Positions 34,980 through 44,749 are shown, numbered from the stretch's first letter. The stretch: 64,000 nt of DNA from Chitinophagales bacterium (GCA_020628375.1 JAHDFD010000017.1:1-64000), one strand, 5' to 3'. Program-made: numbers and translations. Notes: generated by a model from the letters alone, not told the origin.

Positions 34980-35654
34980 ATGTTTTATAAAATTCATAAA
35001 GAAGGATATGGCATATTGCTTAGTTCATTTGTCGTACTCGCAATTATTAACTTTCTTATTTATTATTTACTTCCGGGTTATACCACGTTACTAACTGTTT
35101 CCTTGGTTGTAAGTTTTGTACTGTTTGCCTTTGCTTTATCTTTTTTCAGAATTCCCTTATGGAGAATAATTGCCAATAACGAAAAAGGAAAGATCATTGC
35201 ACCTGCTGATGGAAGAATTGTTGTGATCGAAGAGGTAGAGGAACCAGAATACTTCAAAGATAAAAGACTTCAAGTATCTATTTTTATGTCGCCGGCAAAT
35301 GTGCACGTTAATAGAAATCCGGTAAGTGGAAAAGTAGCTTATACACAATACCACCCTGGTAATTACTTAGTTGCATGGCATCCTAAATCATCAGAGTTGA
35401 ATGAGCGTTTCACAACAGTAATTAAAGATGAATTCAATGATATGGAAATCATGGTTCGTCAGATTGCTGGTAAGCTAGCTCGTAAGATCTCTAACTATCT
35501 TGATGAAGGTCAGGAAGTTATACAAGGTAATGAATTGGGCTTTATTAAATTTGGATCAAGAGTTGATTTATTTTTACCTTTGGATGCAAAGGTCTGTGTT
35601 AATCTTCAGGAAAAAGTTAAAGGTGGTACAACTATTATCGCCGAAATAGGATAA
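34980..35654 (+). CDS. psd: Phosphatidylserine decarboxylase-family protein
   Basis: A 224-aa membrane-associated pyruvoyl-dependent enzyme that makes phosphatidylethanolamine from phosphatidylserine. Two hydrophobic segments at the N-terminus (about 10-55), then APADGRIVVI, SPANVHVNRNPV, WHPKSSELNERF and the cleavage motif KFGSRVDLF, where the Gly-Ser bond is cut and the Ser becomes pyruvate. The short length fits the PssD/archaetidylserine-type class. A promoter is visible 80 nt upstream. Confidence 0.92.
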   Translation: MFYKIHKEGYGILLSSFVVLAIINFLIYYLLPGYTTLLTVSLVVSFVLFAFALSFFRIPLWRIIANNEKGKIIAPADGRIVVIEEVEEPEYFKDKRLQVSIFMSPANVHVNRNPVSGKVAYTQYHPGNYLVAWHPKSSELNERFTTVIKDEFNDMEIMVRQIAGKLARKISNYLDEGQEVIQGNELGFIKFGSRVDLFLPLDAKVCVNLQEKVKGGTTIIAEIG

Positions 35655-35732
35655 ATTTTTTAATTTTCTTCTTAGAAAAGCAACTATTTACTGGGTTTTT
35701 ACATCTAATAATACAACAAAGAATTCCTGAAA

Positions 35733-36176
35733 TTGAAAAAAATATTCTTATCCTTATTATGCTTAGTTGTATTTGCTTCTTGTAGCAAAAACGATTCCCT
35801 TGTCAACTTCGAAAATGTTGAAAAAACAGATGTTGACTGTTTAATTACAACACAAGATACTTATGTAATTAACGATGTTGAAACACTCACCGATCACTAT
35901 TTGACAGATGGAGTCCAAAATACTTGTGTTATTTTTCCTTTGGATTATGGCTGGAATACTTATACTTTAATTGGACAGAAAATATTGTTAGAAAATAGTT
36001 GTACAGCCAACACTCGCCATAAACTGAGTTCAGATGAGGATAGTAAAAGTTATACCTTCACTATTTTTTATTCTGTTATTGAAGAATGTAATGAGGAATG
36101 GGAAGAAATGTATTGGATTCTTGCGCCGAAATTACCTGATGGCTATACTGTTAATTTTGAAATAATAGAGGAATAA
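35733..36176 (+). CDS. Small lipoprotein of unknown function
   Basis: A 147-aa lipoprotein (TTG start at 35733; lipobox FASC with Cys17). Mature part starts SKNDSLVNFENVEKTDVDCLI and includes two further Cys pairs. No known domain. It faces the periplasm. It ends at a GC-poor hairpin (36168-36197). Confidence 0.68.
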   Translation: MKKIFLSLLCLVVFASCSKNDSLVNFENVEKTDVDCLITTQDTYVINDVETLTDHYLTDGVQNTCVIFPLDYGWNTYTLIGQKILLENSCTANTRHKLSSDEDSKSYTFTIFYSVIEECNEEWEEMYWILAPKLPDGYTVNFEIIEE

Positions 36177-36197
36177 GTAATAATACTTATTCCCCTC
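36168..36197. terminator. Palindrome between convergent lipoprotein and redoxin genes
   Basis: GAGGAATAAGTA (36168-36179) pairs with TACTTATTCC plus a bulged CTC (36184-36197). It overlaps the stop codon at 36174-36176. No T-run on the plus strand, so function as a terminator is only possible. Confidence 0.45.
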
Positions 36198-36224
36198 ACT
36201 AGTCCCTGACCAGCATTATCTGTC

Positions 36225-36911
36225 TTAAGATTTTTTCTTTTTGATCGAACAACCAATTGCTTTGGTCTTCGCAGGCTCGGGTTTTTTACCAGCAATAAGT
36301 GCATCAATTGCATTTGCCAGATAATGTTCTTCTACTTTATCAGCATTTGAATAATTATCATCAATTGCGCCAATATATGCCACTTCATTTCCTTTATTGG
36401 TTTTTTGCAGTAGGTAAACATGCGGTGTTTTCCTTGCTCCGAATTTTGGATAAACCTTTTGACCTTCATCCATTAAATAAGGAAAAGTAAATCCTTTTTC
36501 CTTTGCTCTCTCCTGCATTTTTACAAAGCTGTCTTCTGGCACTACATCCGGATCGTTTGGATTTATCGCGATTACCGGATAGCCTAATTGCTTATATTTT
36601 TTATCTAATTCAACAATTCTGTCTTCATAAGCAATGGCATAAGGACAATGGTTACAAGTAAAAATTATCGCAAAACCTTTAGCGTCTGTATAATCTGATA
36701 AAGAAACAGTATTACCTACGATATTTTTCAGCGTAAAATCTTCAACTGTATCTCCAATATCATAACCAACAGTCTTTTTTTCATCTTTTTTTACAAGAGA
36801 ATAATTTTTATCCTTCTTGTCTGTGTTATTGGCTGTTTGCTTTTGTTCAACATTCATACATGAAAGAAGAAAAATAGAAATACAGCTTAATGTTAAAAAT
36901 AAGTTTCTCAT
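36225..36911 (-). CDS. Redoxin-family lipoprotein (peroxiredoxin-like)
   Basis: A 228-aa protein with a lipobox LLSC (Cys18). The mature part has a linker to about 45, then a thioredoxin-fold AhpC/TSA-like domain: FTLKNIVGNTVSLSDY, IIFTCNHCPYAIAYEDR (Cys86, Cys89) and a TPHVYLL cis-Pro segment. The CNHCP motif is typical of the PRX_like1 group. It may reduce periplasmic substrates. Role in the cell is not known. Confidence 0.82.
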   Translation of the reverse strand: MRNLFLTLSCISIFLLSCMNVEQKQTANNTDKKDKNYSLVKKDEKKTVGYDIGDTVEDFTLKNIVGNTVSLSDYTDAKGFAIIFTCNHCPYAIAYEDRIVELDKKYKQLGYPVIAINPNDPDVVPEDSFVKMQERAKEKGFTFPYLMDEGQKVYPKFGARKTPHVYLLQKTNKGNEVAYIGAIDDNYSNADKVEEHYLANAIDALIAGKKPEPAKTKAIGCSIKKKKS

Positions 36912-37070
36912 AATTTATAAATTGAATAACAAAATTAAATGAACACATTTTATTGATAGTGTTCAATTTAAATATACTTCCAGAGCATAACTACAAAATA
37001 CGTTTTTTGTTTTAAAGTTGAAAGAACTTTCTACCACTATAGAAAAATATAACCTTTAATCTTTTTATAG

Positions 37071-37391
37071 GTAGTGGTTCATTGAGTAATTTTTTTATTT
37101 TACATCAATATTATTATCTAACTTTTTTCAGAAAGAGATATTAGACGATAGATGTAATGGGCAACAAACTTGAGGATACGAAATTCAGTTGGTCAAGAGA
37201 CCAACTTAGGTACAGACCTTTGTTGGTCTCTTGACCAACAATATAATGCCCATAAATTGCTTACCCACTACAGATAGACATTAGACTTCCTAAATATGGT
37301 TTTTAGTAAACTTTTGAAATATTCTAATATCTTTTGTCTAATTTCTAATGTCTTTTTTAATTTTTAAAATCACTCGTAAAGTAACACTACC
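37071..37391. mobile_element. Repeat R2 interrupted by element M2
   Basis: The sequence matches R1 (23604-23811) from GGTAGTGGTTCATTGAG to AAGTAACACTACC except that M2 (37153-37272) is inserted after GACGATAGA. Ends GGTAGTG and CACTACC are inverted, so R is itself probably a terminal-inverted-repeat miniature element. The R1/R2 pair is an empty/occupied site comparison. Confidence 0.83.
37153..37272. mobile_element. Miniature palindromic element M2 (120 bp) nested in R2
   Basis: Ends TGTAATGGGCAA and TTACCCACTACA, core GTTGGTCAAGAGACCAAC with its inverted copy. Flanked by perfect 6-bp repeats GATAGA (37147-37152, 37273-37278). R1 holds a single GATAGA at the same place, so the insertion and its duplication are directly visible. 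Confidence 0.92.
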
Positions 37392-37422
37392 CTTCTTTTT
37401 TAAATCAGTAAGCGCGAACAAC

Positions 37423-37430
37423 TACCTTTG
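37423..37430 (+). promoter_or_regulatory. Putative -7 box of fumC
   Basis: TACCTTTG matches TAnnTTTG 18 nt upstream of the chosen ATG at 37449. No good -33 TTG is visible. Confidence 0.5.
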
Positions 37431-37448
37431 CACCTCAAAAAATATATC

Positions 37449-38852
37449 ATGTCTGAATTTAGAACTGAAAAAGATAGTATCGGCTATATAGATGTTCCAG
37501 CCGATAAATATTGGGCAGCACAAACCCAACGATCTACACAAAATTTTAAAATTGGTGGTTCATCTACCCAAATGCCTTCCGAAATTATTCGGGCTTTTGC
37601 TATTTTAAAGAAAGCAGCAGCACAAACGAATGCGGCTTTAACAGATTTTCCTGATGAAAAAGCTGAGCTTATTGGAAAGGTATGTGACGAAATTCTTATA
37701 GGAAAATTAGATGACCAATTCCCTTTAGTTGTCTGGCAAACAGGATCAGGAACACAATCGAATATGAACGTGAACGAAGTGGTGGCCAACAGAGGACATG
37801 TTTTGAATGGAGGCACTTTAGCAGATGAACATAAATTTTTGCATCCTAATGATGATGTGAATAAATCTCAATCATCTAACGATACTTTCCCAACAGCAAT
37901 GCACATAGCTGCCTATACTATATTAATTGAAAATACGATTCCTAATGTAAAGGCGCTACACGATACGTTAAAGGCAAAATCAGAAGCTTTTATGAAGGTA
38001 GTTAAAATCGGGCGTACCCATTTTATGGATGCAACTCCGGTTACTCTAGGGCAGGAATTTTCGGGTTATGTTTCTCAGTTAGATCATGCTTTACGAGCAA
38101 TTAAAAACAGTTTAGCGCATCTTTCTGAGTTAGCTTTAGGTGGAACCGCTGTAGGTACAGGCATAAATACGCCAGAGGGCTATGCGCCAATGGTTGCGGA
38201 GAAAATTGCCAATTTAACTGGCTATCCATTTGTTACTGCTGAAAATAAATTTGAAGCATTAGCAGCACATGATGCTATAGTAGAAGCACACGGAGCGTTA
38301 AAAACATTGGCGGTCAGCTTAATGAAAATTGGCAACGACATTCGTATGCTTGCTTCCGGGCCTCGTTGTGGTATAGGAGAAATAATAATTCCTGCAAATG
38401 AACCAGGTTCTTCTATAATGCCGGGCAAAGTAAATCCAACACAAGCCGAAGCTCTGACTATGGTTTGTGCTCAGGTATTGGGTAACGATGTAGCAATTAA
38501 TGTTGGTGGAGCAACTGGGCATTTCGAGCTGAATGTTTTCAAACCAATGATGATCTTCAACTTCCTTATGTCAGCACGTATTTTAGGAGATGCTTGTGCT
38601 TCTTTCAATGAAAATTGTGCTAAAGGAATAGAGCCAAATCATGATATTATTCAAAAGAATTTACACAACTCTTTAATGTTGGTAACAGCATTGAATACAC
38701 ATATTGGATACGATAAAGCTTCAGAAATTGCCAAGAAAGCTTACAAAGAAAATTCAAGTTTAAAAGAAGCTGCTATTGCTTTGGGATACCTTTCAGCAGA
38801 AGATTTTGATGCTAAAGTACGACCAGAGAAAATGGTAGGAATGGAACTTTAG
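37449..38852 (+). CDS. fumC: Class II fumarate hydratase
   Basis: A 467-aa iron-independent fumarase (fumarate + H2O to and from L-malate). Motifs: [41 protein letters not shown] and the signature [11 protein letters not shown] around residue 320. Length is standard (about 465). Start chosen at 37449 because [12 protein letters not shown] is the conserved start; an in-frame ATG at 37428 is inside the promoter spacer. Its stop codon (TAG) overlaps the first bases of element E2, so the last codon context was set by that insertion. Confidence 0.96.
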   Translation: MSEFRTEKDSIGYIDVPADKYWAAQTQRSTQNFKIGGSSTQMPSEIIRAFAILKKAAAQTNAALTDFPDEKAELIGKVCDEILIGKLDDQFPLVVWQTGSGTQSNMNVNEVVANRGHVLNGGTLADEHKFLHPNDDVNKSQSSNDTFPTAMHIAAYTILIENTIPNVKALHDTLKAKSEAFMKVVKIGRTHFMDATPVTLGQEFSGYVSQLDHALRAIKNSLAHLSELALGGTAVGTGINTPEGYAPMVAEKIANLTGYPFVTAENKFEALAAHDAIVEAHGALKTLAVSLMKIGNDIRMLASGPRCGIGEIIIPANEPGSSIMPGKVNPTQAEALTMVCAQVLGNDVAINVGGATGHFELNVFKPMMIFNFLMSARILGDACASFNENCAKGIEPNHDIIQKNLHNSLMLVTALNTHIGYDKASEIAKKAYKENSSLKEAAIALGYLSAEDFDAKVRPEKMVGMEL

Positions 38853-39060
38853 AGTATGTTTAAAAATTAAAAAACGTACAAGTTTTCGTGTCATATTGAG
38901 CGCAATGTAATGAAGCCGAAATATAGACACCTCCCTATTTTTCGGTGGATGACTCGTATGTTGGGCTTAATTTGATAGTGGTTCACGCTCTCATAAATAT
39001 ACGATATATTAAAGTTGAAATTGTATTAGTTTTCAGTTGATAGAAATTTAAACATACTCT
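38851..39060. mobile_element. Miniature element E2, 210 bp, with 14-bp terminal inverted repeats
   Basis: Ends AGAGTATGTTTAAA (38851-38864) and TTTAAACATACTCT (39047-39060) are perfect inverted repeats, the same as in E1. The left end overlaps the fumC stop by 2 nt. An internal stretch matches a truncated copy (E3) at 47424-47590 in the other orientation. It has no reading frame. Confidence 0.8.
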
Positions 39061-39083
39061 TAATTCTACTTGAAATTCAAACT

Positions 39084-39122
39084 AAAAAAGCCCGATAAGT
39101 TATCATAACTCATCGGGCTTTT
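39084..39122. terminator. Bidirectional terminator between fumC and the cytochrome gene
   Basis: AAAAAGCCCGAT and ATCGGGCTTTT form a strong stem extended by AGTTAT/ATAACT, with A and T runs on both sides. It can serve both the plus-strand fumC transcript and the minus-strand gene that ends at 39145. Confidence 0.88.
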
Positions 39123-39144
39123 ACTTTATTCATCAGTAAATTAT

Positions 39145-42100
39145 TTATTTACCTTTTTCAATCAAGTACAATAAATGTACTAAGTAGGCAAACACTGGTC
39201 CTGAAATTGCAACACCAATGATATCACTAAAGAAGATAGCGCCGAATAAAACAATAGACATCGTATATCCAACAGCCGCTAAAACTACAGTTAAGACGAA
39301 TGCTTTTCTTAAAATCGCAGCATTGAAAGGTAATTGGAAACCACCAATAGGTAATTGTAAATTATTCGTACCCGCCAAACGACCTGCACCCACCATTACA
39401 ACCGAACCGTAGCTCATTAGCATTAAAGCTAATGTAATTAGTCCCCATTGTGAAAGTGTTGGGATATCGGCAGATGAACATGGAGAACAACCACCACCAC
39501 TAACTGTTAATGCATTGGCACCTGTTAAACCAGAGGCAGGACTATCGGCAACTGCGCTGTAGTTCTCGCCACTATCTAAATAGAAAAATACAGTGTATGT
39601 GCCATCACCATTATCTACAATTTCACCAGGTGTTCCTGTTCCTGGAGCAGCTACAACATTCGTTAAAGGTAAAGCCAGATCGGTACCCGTAGCATCCGCT
39701 GGTGTACCACTTGTAAAGCTTATTGACCAATCTGTTAAACCTGCACCTGCTGAAGCACTAAAAGTAACTTCTTCAAAGAATAGATCAAATACACCATCAG
39801 TTGGGGCTAAATCAATATTATTTGCACCATCGCAAGTACATGGATCGGTAATGTCACCGGTTCCTGTTGGGAGAATACATCCTCCATCATCGCAGTTTGC
39901 AGCAGGATCAAAGTTATCTGCTGAAGGATCGGTACAACCCAATACTGGTGCTGTTTCGTTAATACAAGCACAAGTTGCTGCATCCCATGTACCTCCGAAT
40001 GGCCCAGCTGTACAATCTTGGTTACAAGTATTGTCATAGGCTTCACAAGAACCGTCATCTGTGGTAGCCGTTGCATCGAAATTAGGCGCACAAGGATCGG
40101 TACAACCTGGGTTTGAGAAAATACATCCTCCATCATCGCAGTTTGCAGCAGGATCAAAATTATCTGCTGAAGGATCAGTACAACCTAATACTGGTGCTGT
40201 TTCGTTAATACAAGCACAAGTTGCTGCATCCCATGTACCTCCGAATGGCCCAGCTGTACAATCTTGGTTACAAGTATTGTCATAGGCTTCACAAGAACCG
40301 TCATCTGTGGTAGCTGTTGCATCGAAATTAGGCGCACAAGGATCGGTACAGCCAGGGTTTGAGAACATACATCCTCCATCATCACAATTTGCAGCAGGAT
40401 CAAAGTTATCTGCCGCAGGATCGATACAACCCAATACTGGTGCTGTTTCGTTAATGCAAGCACAAGTTGCTGCATCCCATGTACCTCCGAATGGCCCAGC
40501 TGTACAATCTTGGTTACAAGTATTGTCATAGGCTTCACAAGAACCGTCATCTGTGGTAGCTGTTGCATCGAAATTAGGCGCACAAGGATCGGTACAGCCA
40601 GAAGCTGCTGCACCGAAGGCACATATATTAAATTCTCCAAAGGCATTATTGCCGAATTCCCAAGCTCTTACCAATAATACATCTCCGGGTGTTTGTCCTG
40701 TTAAAGTAATTGAAGAGAATAAACCATCAGGGCTATCATCATCATCACATTCAACTTCAGTTAAAGCACCACAAGTACCTGAATAAATAGACATACCACT
40801 ATCGGTAAATCCACCTGCACTTGACATTTCTACAGTTACTTCTCCATTTGCTGGAACAGTAACTGAGAACCATGTGTCTCCGCCTGAATAAGAAGCACAT
40901 GATGGAGCAGGTAATTCACCAGAATCCGTAGCACTATTATTCGCGCCAACTGTATTAGAACAATCTGTACCTATACCTACCGGAAGTGGAATTGCATCTG
41001 CACAAAGATCGTTTGCTGGAGGTGGAGGAGGTGAACCTACACAAACCGTGAATTCTGTATCTGTATCAGCTACTGAAGACCACGTATATACTCTGAAAAA
41101 ATAAGTAACACCTACCGTTAATCCAGTCAAATTAATTGGACTATTAGGTGTATCCTGACATTCTAAACTTGTACCACCACAAGCATCAAAGACTTCAGTA
41201 ACAATATCGGTGGTTGCCCCACCTGTATTTGTAATTTCTATATCATGATCTGTGCCTGTTGCTACAAAGCTGAACCATACATCATCGTTTGCAGTTCCTA
41301 AACAACCAGGTAAACTTTCTGTAGATGAAGTAGTTGTTCCTGCTGTTGTTCCTGTGCACAATCCTATTTCAGCTGTTAAAGCAATTGCATCGGCACATTC
41401 GTCATTTGCAGGCGGTGGCGGTGGCGGAGCTGGTTCATAAGCACAAATATTGAATGCTCCAAAAGCATTGTTGCCAAATTCCCAAACCTGAACCAATAAA
41501 ATATCACCCGGTGTTTGCCCGGTTAATGCAATAAGTGGAAATAAACCAGGCCCATCATCATCATCACATTCTATTTGTGTTAATGCACCACATGTTCCTG
41601 AATATATAGACATACCACCATCTGTAAAACCACCATTATCATCAACTTCAACTGTTACATCTCCACTTGCAGGTACCGTAATCGAAAACCAGGTATCACC
41701 ACCTGCATAACTTGCGCAAGTAGGCGCTCCATCTGTTGAATCGGTAGCATTGGTATTATCACCTGAAACTGGAACACAAGCTTCATTAGCTTCTACAGTT
41801 AAAGTAATAGCATCTGCACATAAATCATTTGCCGGAGGTGCAGGGCAAGCTTCCTGTGCTCCTTCTGTTATCCATGTTTCAATTAATTGAAACTCTGCAG
41901 CTGTTAGTGGCGTCCCACCGGTAGGCATATTGTTTAAACAATTTGCATTTGGCCCTCCATTTACCCACTGTGTTTTATCGATAAGGGAACTAGATGCTGC
42001 AGTTGCATCACCAGGAGTTACAGCAGGTCCACAATTATTTCCACCAGCAAGTGTACTAGCATAATTGGCTACACTGTATCCTCCTTGTGTACCATGACAA

Positions 42101-42240
42101 CTTCCACATTTTGCAGCCAATATTGGTGCAATATCATCATCATAACTGACACTACCATCTGCACAGGATTGTGCATGTAGATGATTGCTTAGTGATAAGC
42201 CCAAGAGCATCATACAAATTAATAAGTAATTTTTTTTCAT
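39145..42240 (-). CDS. Cytochrome c domain surface protein with repeats and IPTL-CTERM segment
   Basis: A 1031-aa exported protein (signal peptide 1-24). Heme-binding Cys45-x-x-Cys48-His49 (KCGSCHG), followed by a PSCyt1-type segment ending near 133. Then three beta-sandwich domains of the pre-peptidase C type (each beginning ANDxCADAI and containing GDTWFS and FNICAY motifs). Then three 82-aa Cys-rich repeats (about 548-793; GCTDPCAPNFDATATTDDGS). The C-terminus has an IPTL-CTERM motif (IPTLSQWGLITLALML, from about 926) and two more membrane helices. Probably membrane-anchored. Redox partner unknown. Confidence 0.85.
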   Translation of the reverse strand: MKKNYLLICMMLLGLSLSNHLHAQSCADGSVSYDDDIAPILAAKCGSCHGTQGGYSVANYASTLAGGNNCGPAVTPGDATAASSSLIDKTQWVNGGPNANCLNNMPTGGTPLTAAEFQLIETWITEGAQEACPAPPANDLCADAITLTVEANEACVPVSGDNTNATDSTDGAPTCASYAGGDTWFSITVPASGDVTVEVDDNGGFTDGGMSIYSGTCGALTQIECDDDDGPGLFPLIALTGQTPGDILLVQVWEFGNNAFGAFNICAYEPAPPPPPPANDECADAIALTAEIGLCTGTTAGTTTSSTESLPGCLGTANDDVWFSFVATGTDHDIEITNTGGATTDIVTEVFDACGGTSLECQDTPNSPINLTGLTVGVTYFFRVYTWSSVADTDTEFTVCVGSPPPPPANDLCADAIPLPVGIGTDCSNTVGANNSATDSGELPAPSCASYSGGDTWFSVTVPANGEVTVEMSSAGGFTDSGMSIYSGTCGALTEVECDDDDSPDGLFSSITLTGQTPGDVLLVRAWEFGNNAFGEFNICAFGAAASGCTDPCAPNFDATATTDDGSCEAYDNTCNQDCTAGPFGGTWDAATCACINETAPVLGCIDPAADNFDPAANCDDGGCMFSNPGCTDPCAPNFDATATTDDGSCEAYDNTCNQDCTAGPFGGTWDAATCACINETAPVLGCTDPSADNFDPAANCDDGGCIFSNPGCTDPCAPNFDATATTDDGSCEAYDNTCNQDCTAGPFGGTWDAATCACINETAPVLGCTDPSADNFDPAANCDDGGCILPTGTGDITDPCTCDGANNIDLAPTDGVFDLFFEEVTFSASAGAGLTDWSISFTSGTPADATGTDLALPLTNVVAAPGTGTPGEIVDNGDGTYTVFFYLDSGENYSAVADSPASGLTGANALTVSGGGCSPCSSADIPTLSQWGLITLALMLMSYGSVVMVGAGRLAGTNNLQLPIGGFQLPFNAAILRKAFVLTVVLAAVGYTMSIVLFGAIFFSDIIGVAISGPVFAYLVHLLYLIEKGK
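39862..40599 (-). repeat. Three in-frame 246-bp direct repeats in the cytochrome gene
   Basis: Units 40354-40599, 40108-40353 and 39862-40107 encode 82 residues each and differ by only a few bases. Each has eight or nine Cys. Near-identity indicates recent expansion or gene conversion within this domain. Confidence 0.9.
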
Positions 42241-42419
42241 AGGGATTTTTTTATTGTGAAATAGAATATTGTCTTAAGAAAAATTCTAGATTAAAAGAAA
42301 GAAAACACTGTAAGATAATAAGTGTTTTTCTATAATAAAAATATATAAATGCAAATTTTCTTAAACTGATAATAAAAGATATCTTTTAGCTAGGATTCTC
42401 AGTTCAATATAAGTTGGAA

Positions 42420-42854
42420 CTAAAAAAACTTTGTATTTATTTGCTCAAAAGCTATTGAATATCTGATTGCCTTTTGGTATTTTTCAAGTATCTCAAATCC
42501 TAACTTTTCATGGAATAGAATAGATTTTTTATTGGCAATCTGAACTACAGATTCAATAGTTTTAATTTTGTTTTTATGTAAGCTGATCAGTATCTTTCTA
42601 AGAAATCTTAGTGGTATTGTTTCAGTATCTAAGATCAAACTCAATACAAAAGCAGTATCACTATTAATTTTGTATCTGAATATATTTACGAGTTGTTTGT
42701 TTGAATTGTATTGCAGAATTATTTCCTGATCTTCTGCCAATTTTTTACGTTTGTTTTCATTCTGTGGAACTATGCCCGATGCAAGAAGTATTGGAAGGTA
42801 AATCTTATTTTCCAATTCAATTATATCTTCGATTTGTTGTTCAGATAATTTCAT
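42420..42854 (-). CDS. GNAT-like N-acetyltransferase
   Basis: A 144-aa cytoplasmic protein. It has the strand-helix order of GNAT enzymes with a short LLRFLRKILISLHKNKI segment where the acetyl-CoA loop lies and the C-terminal HEKLGFEILEKY motif seen in many family members. The RxxGxG/A loop is degenerate, so catalytic activity is uncertain. Substrate unknown. It lies divergent from the transpeptidase gene. Confidence 0.58.
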   Translation of the reverse strand: MKLSEQQIEDIIELENKIYLPILLASGIVPQNENKRKKLAEDQEIILQYNSNKQLVNIFRYKINSDTAFVLSLILDTETIPLRFLRKILISLHKNKIKTIESVVQIANKKSILFHEKLGFEILEKYQKAIRYSIAFEQINTKFF

Positions 42855-42949
42855 TTTAGCATTGAAGTATTTTATGTAAGCCGAATTTCATTCGCTTATT
42901 TGACATATAATAAATAATTTTACAGTTTCTTGTTTGAATTTCCTTTACT

Positions 42950-44692
42950 ATGTGTTACGAAAATAAATCTCATTTATTCACTTCTTTACTTATTGTACTT
43001 ATCATTTTACTTTTTGCAAGCCTGAACGCCTGTACTTCCTTTACACCTAAAAATGAATTGGAAGCTTATACCCCAAATTATTTCGACAGCGTACTTACTC
43101 AGTATATTCCTTCTGAGAAAGTACAATTGATAAGTGAAAAATTCTTTCAGAAAGATAAAGTAAAGGAAGGATTGAATATCGTGTATAATAATGATTCTGG
43201 AAAGAAGCTTCGATGGCAAACAGCAGATCGTTCAGGGCATTCGCCGTTTATTAAACAGGTAATTAATGCTTGCAAAGGGGCAGATATGCACGGCTTCTCT
43301 GCAAAAGAATATCCCGTTGCAAGAATGCAGGAATTGTTCGATCAACTTTATGTTATTCCTAAAGAGAATGAAAGTGAGCAAAATAAAGAAAAGGAAAAAG
43401 TACCTATAGAAAAGGTAATAGAGCAAAAAATCGAATTAGATGTGTTAACAAGCCAGTCTGCCTTAGCCTTGATGAATGATGTTTATTTCGGGAGAATGCC
43501 GAAACCTAAAAGGTGGGATTATCCTGTAAAAGAAAAGGATATTAATGTTTTATTACAAGATACTAATGTTGTCGACTTTCAGAAGCTATTGGGTAAATTA
43601 GCTCCACAGCATCCTGGTTACTATGAACTAGCAGGACAATTACAGAAGTTCCTCGATATACAATCAGGTGAAGGTTTACCACTTATTTCTCCTTCAGGTT
43701 ATAGTAAAGGTAAAAAAGGAAAAAATATAGATATTCTTGCAGATAGATTGGCGGTTTCAGACGATTTGGAAGAGCCCTATGATGGTGAAGCCATTTTTGA
43801 TGATAAAATGGTCGAAGCAATTAAAAACTATCAGCAACGAAATGGAATAAAGGAAAGTGGAACAATAGATCAGAAAACACTCGCTTCTATGAATACACCT
43901 GTTGAAAAGGTTATAGACTTAATACGACTTAATCTCGAAAGATACCGATGGTTGCCGGAAGAAATGACCAATGGGAAAACAGAGAATTATATATTCGTTA
44001 ATATTCCGGAATATCATGTACGGTGTTACAAAAACGGAGAAATTGAATTTGAATCGATAACCGTTGTTGGCGAAACTATAACCCCAACACCTGTATTTCA
44101 GGATGAAATGGAATTCATGGTTTTCAGCCCTGTTTGGAATATTCCTGCCAGTATTGCCCGTGAAGAAATTTTCCAATATGCCCTAATTAATCCCGGAGTA
44201 TTAATTGCCGGAGATACAGAAGTTTATTACAAAGGAAAAAAAGTGAACCCTTATTCTGTTGATTGGAAACAAGCTATGAATGATAAAAGGAGTTATTCTT
44301 TCAGACAAAAACCAACGAACCAAAATAGTATGGGCGATGTGAAGTTCAAGTTCCCGAACGATCATGGTGTTTACCTGCATGATACACCTGCTAAGAAGGA
44401 TTTTAAATTACATTACAGAGCCAAAAGTTCGGGTTGTGTAAGAGTTGGAAAACCAGCAGAGTTGGCAGAATATTTACTGAAACCTAAGAAAGAGGATTGG
44501 ACCCTGGACAGAATAAAAAGAAATATGTCAGGTTCAAAAGAACGCCGGGTGAATATGCAAGAAGATGTAAAGATCCATATTTATTACCTGACCGCCTGGG
44601 TTGATGAAAATGGACAATTCAGAACAGCACAGGATATTTATAAACACGATAAACGCCAGCTACCGGAATTGAAAAAGGTATATGGGACTTAG
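42950..44692 (+). CDS. YcbB-type L,D-transpeptidase lipoprotein
   Basis: A 580-aa protein with lipobox LNAC (about Cys28). Domains: scaffold (about 60-260), PG_binding_1-like (about 270-310; DGEAIFDDKMVEAIKNYQQR), then an YkuD catalytic domain with HGVYLHDTP and SSGCVRV (catalytic Cys496). Makes 3-3 cross-links or attaches lipoproteins to peptidoglycan in the periplasm. Length and domain order match YcbB/LdtD. Divergent from the GNAT-like gene. Confidence 0.9.
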   Translation: MCYENKSHLFTSLLIVLIILLFASLNACTSFTPKNELEAYTPNYFDSVLTQYIPSEKVQLISEKFFQKDKVKEGLNIVYNNDSGKKLRWQTADRSGHSPFIKQVINACKGADMHGFSAKEYPVARMQELFDQLYVIPKENESEQNKEKEKVPIEKVIEQKIELDVLTSQSALALMNDVYFGRMPKPKRWDYPVKEKDINVLLQDTNVVDFQKLLGKLAPQHPGYYELAGQLQKFLDIQSGEGLPLISPSGYSKGKKGKNIDILADRLAVSDDLEEPYDGEAIFDDKMVEAIKNYQQRNGIKESGTIDQKTLASMNTPVEKVIDLIRLNLERYRWLPEEMTNGKTENYIFVNIPEYHVRCYKNGEIEFESITVVGETITPTPVFQDEMEFMVFSPVWNIPASIAREEIFQYALINPGVLIAGDTEVYYKGKKVNPYSVDWKQAMNDKRSYSFRQKPTNQNSMGDVKFKFPNDHGVYLHDTPAKKDFKLHYRAKSSGCVRVGKPAELAEYLLKPKKEDWTLDRIKRNMSGSKERRVNMQEDVKIHIYYLTAWVDENGQFRTAQDIYKHDKRQLPELKKVYGT

Positions 44693-44749
44693 TAAATCAT
44701 AAACTAAATCACTCAATTTTTGCTGCACTTAGAATTATCTTAAATCTGA

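Larger units (their letters stand above)
36912..37448. other. Intergenic region holding repeat R2, element M2 and fumC promoter
   Basis: 537 bp without a gene. It contains AT-rich sequence (36912-37070), repeat R2 (37071-37391) split by M2, and the fumC -7 box at 37423-37430 (TACCTTTG), 18 nt before its ATG. Confidence 0.8.

Noticed and set aside
37428-37448. Earlier ATG for fumC
   Set aside because: It overlaps the -7 box region and adds residues outside the conserved start MSEFRTEKD.
39862-40599. Possible CRISPR array because of regular repeats
   Set aside because: Units are 246 bp, in frame, without spacers; they are protein-coding repeats.
39593-40646. Several plus-strand and alternate-frame ORFs repeated every 246 bp
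   Set aside because: They are frames over the Cys-rich repeats of the real minus-strand gene.
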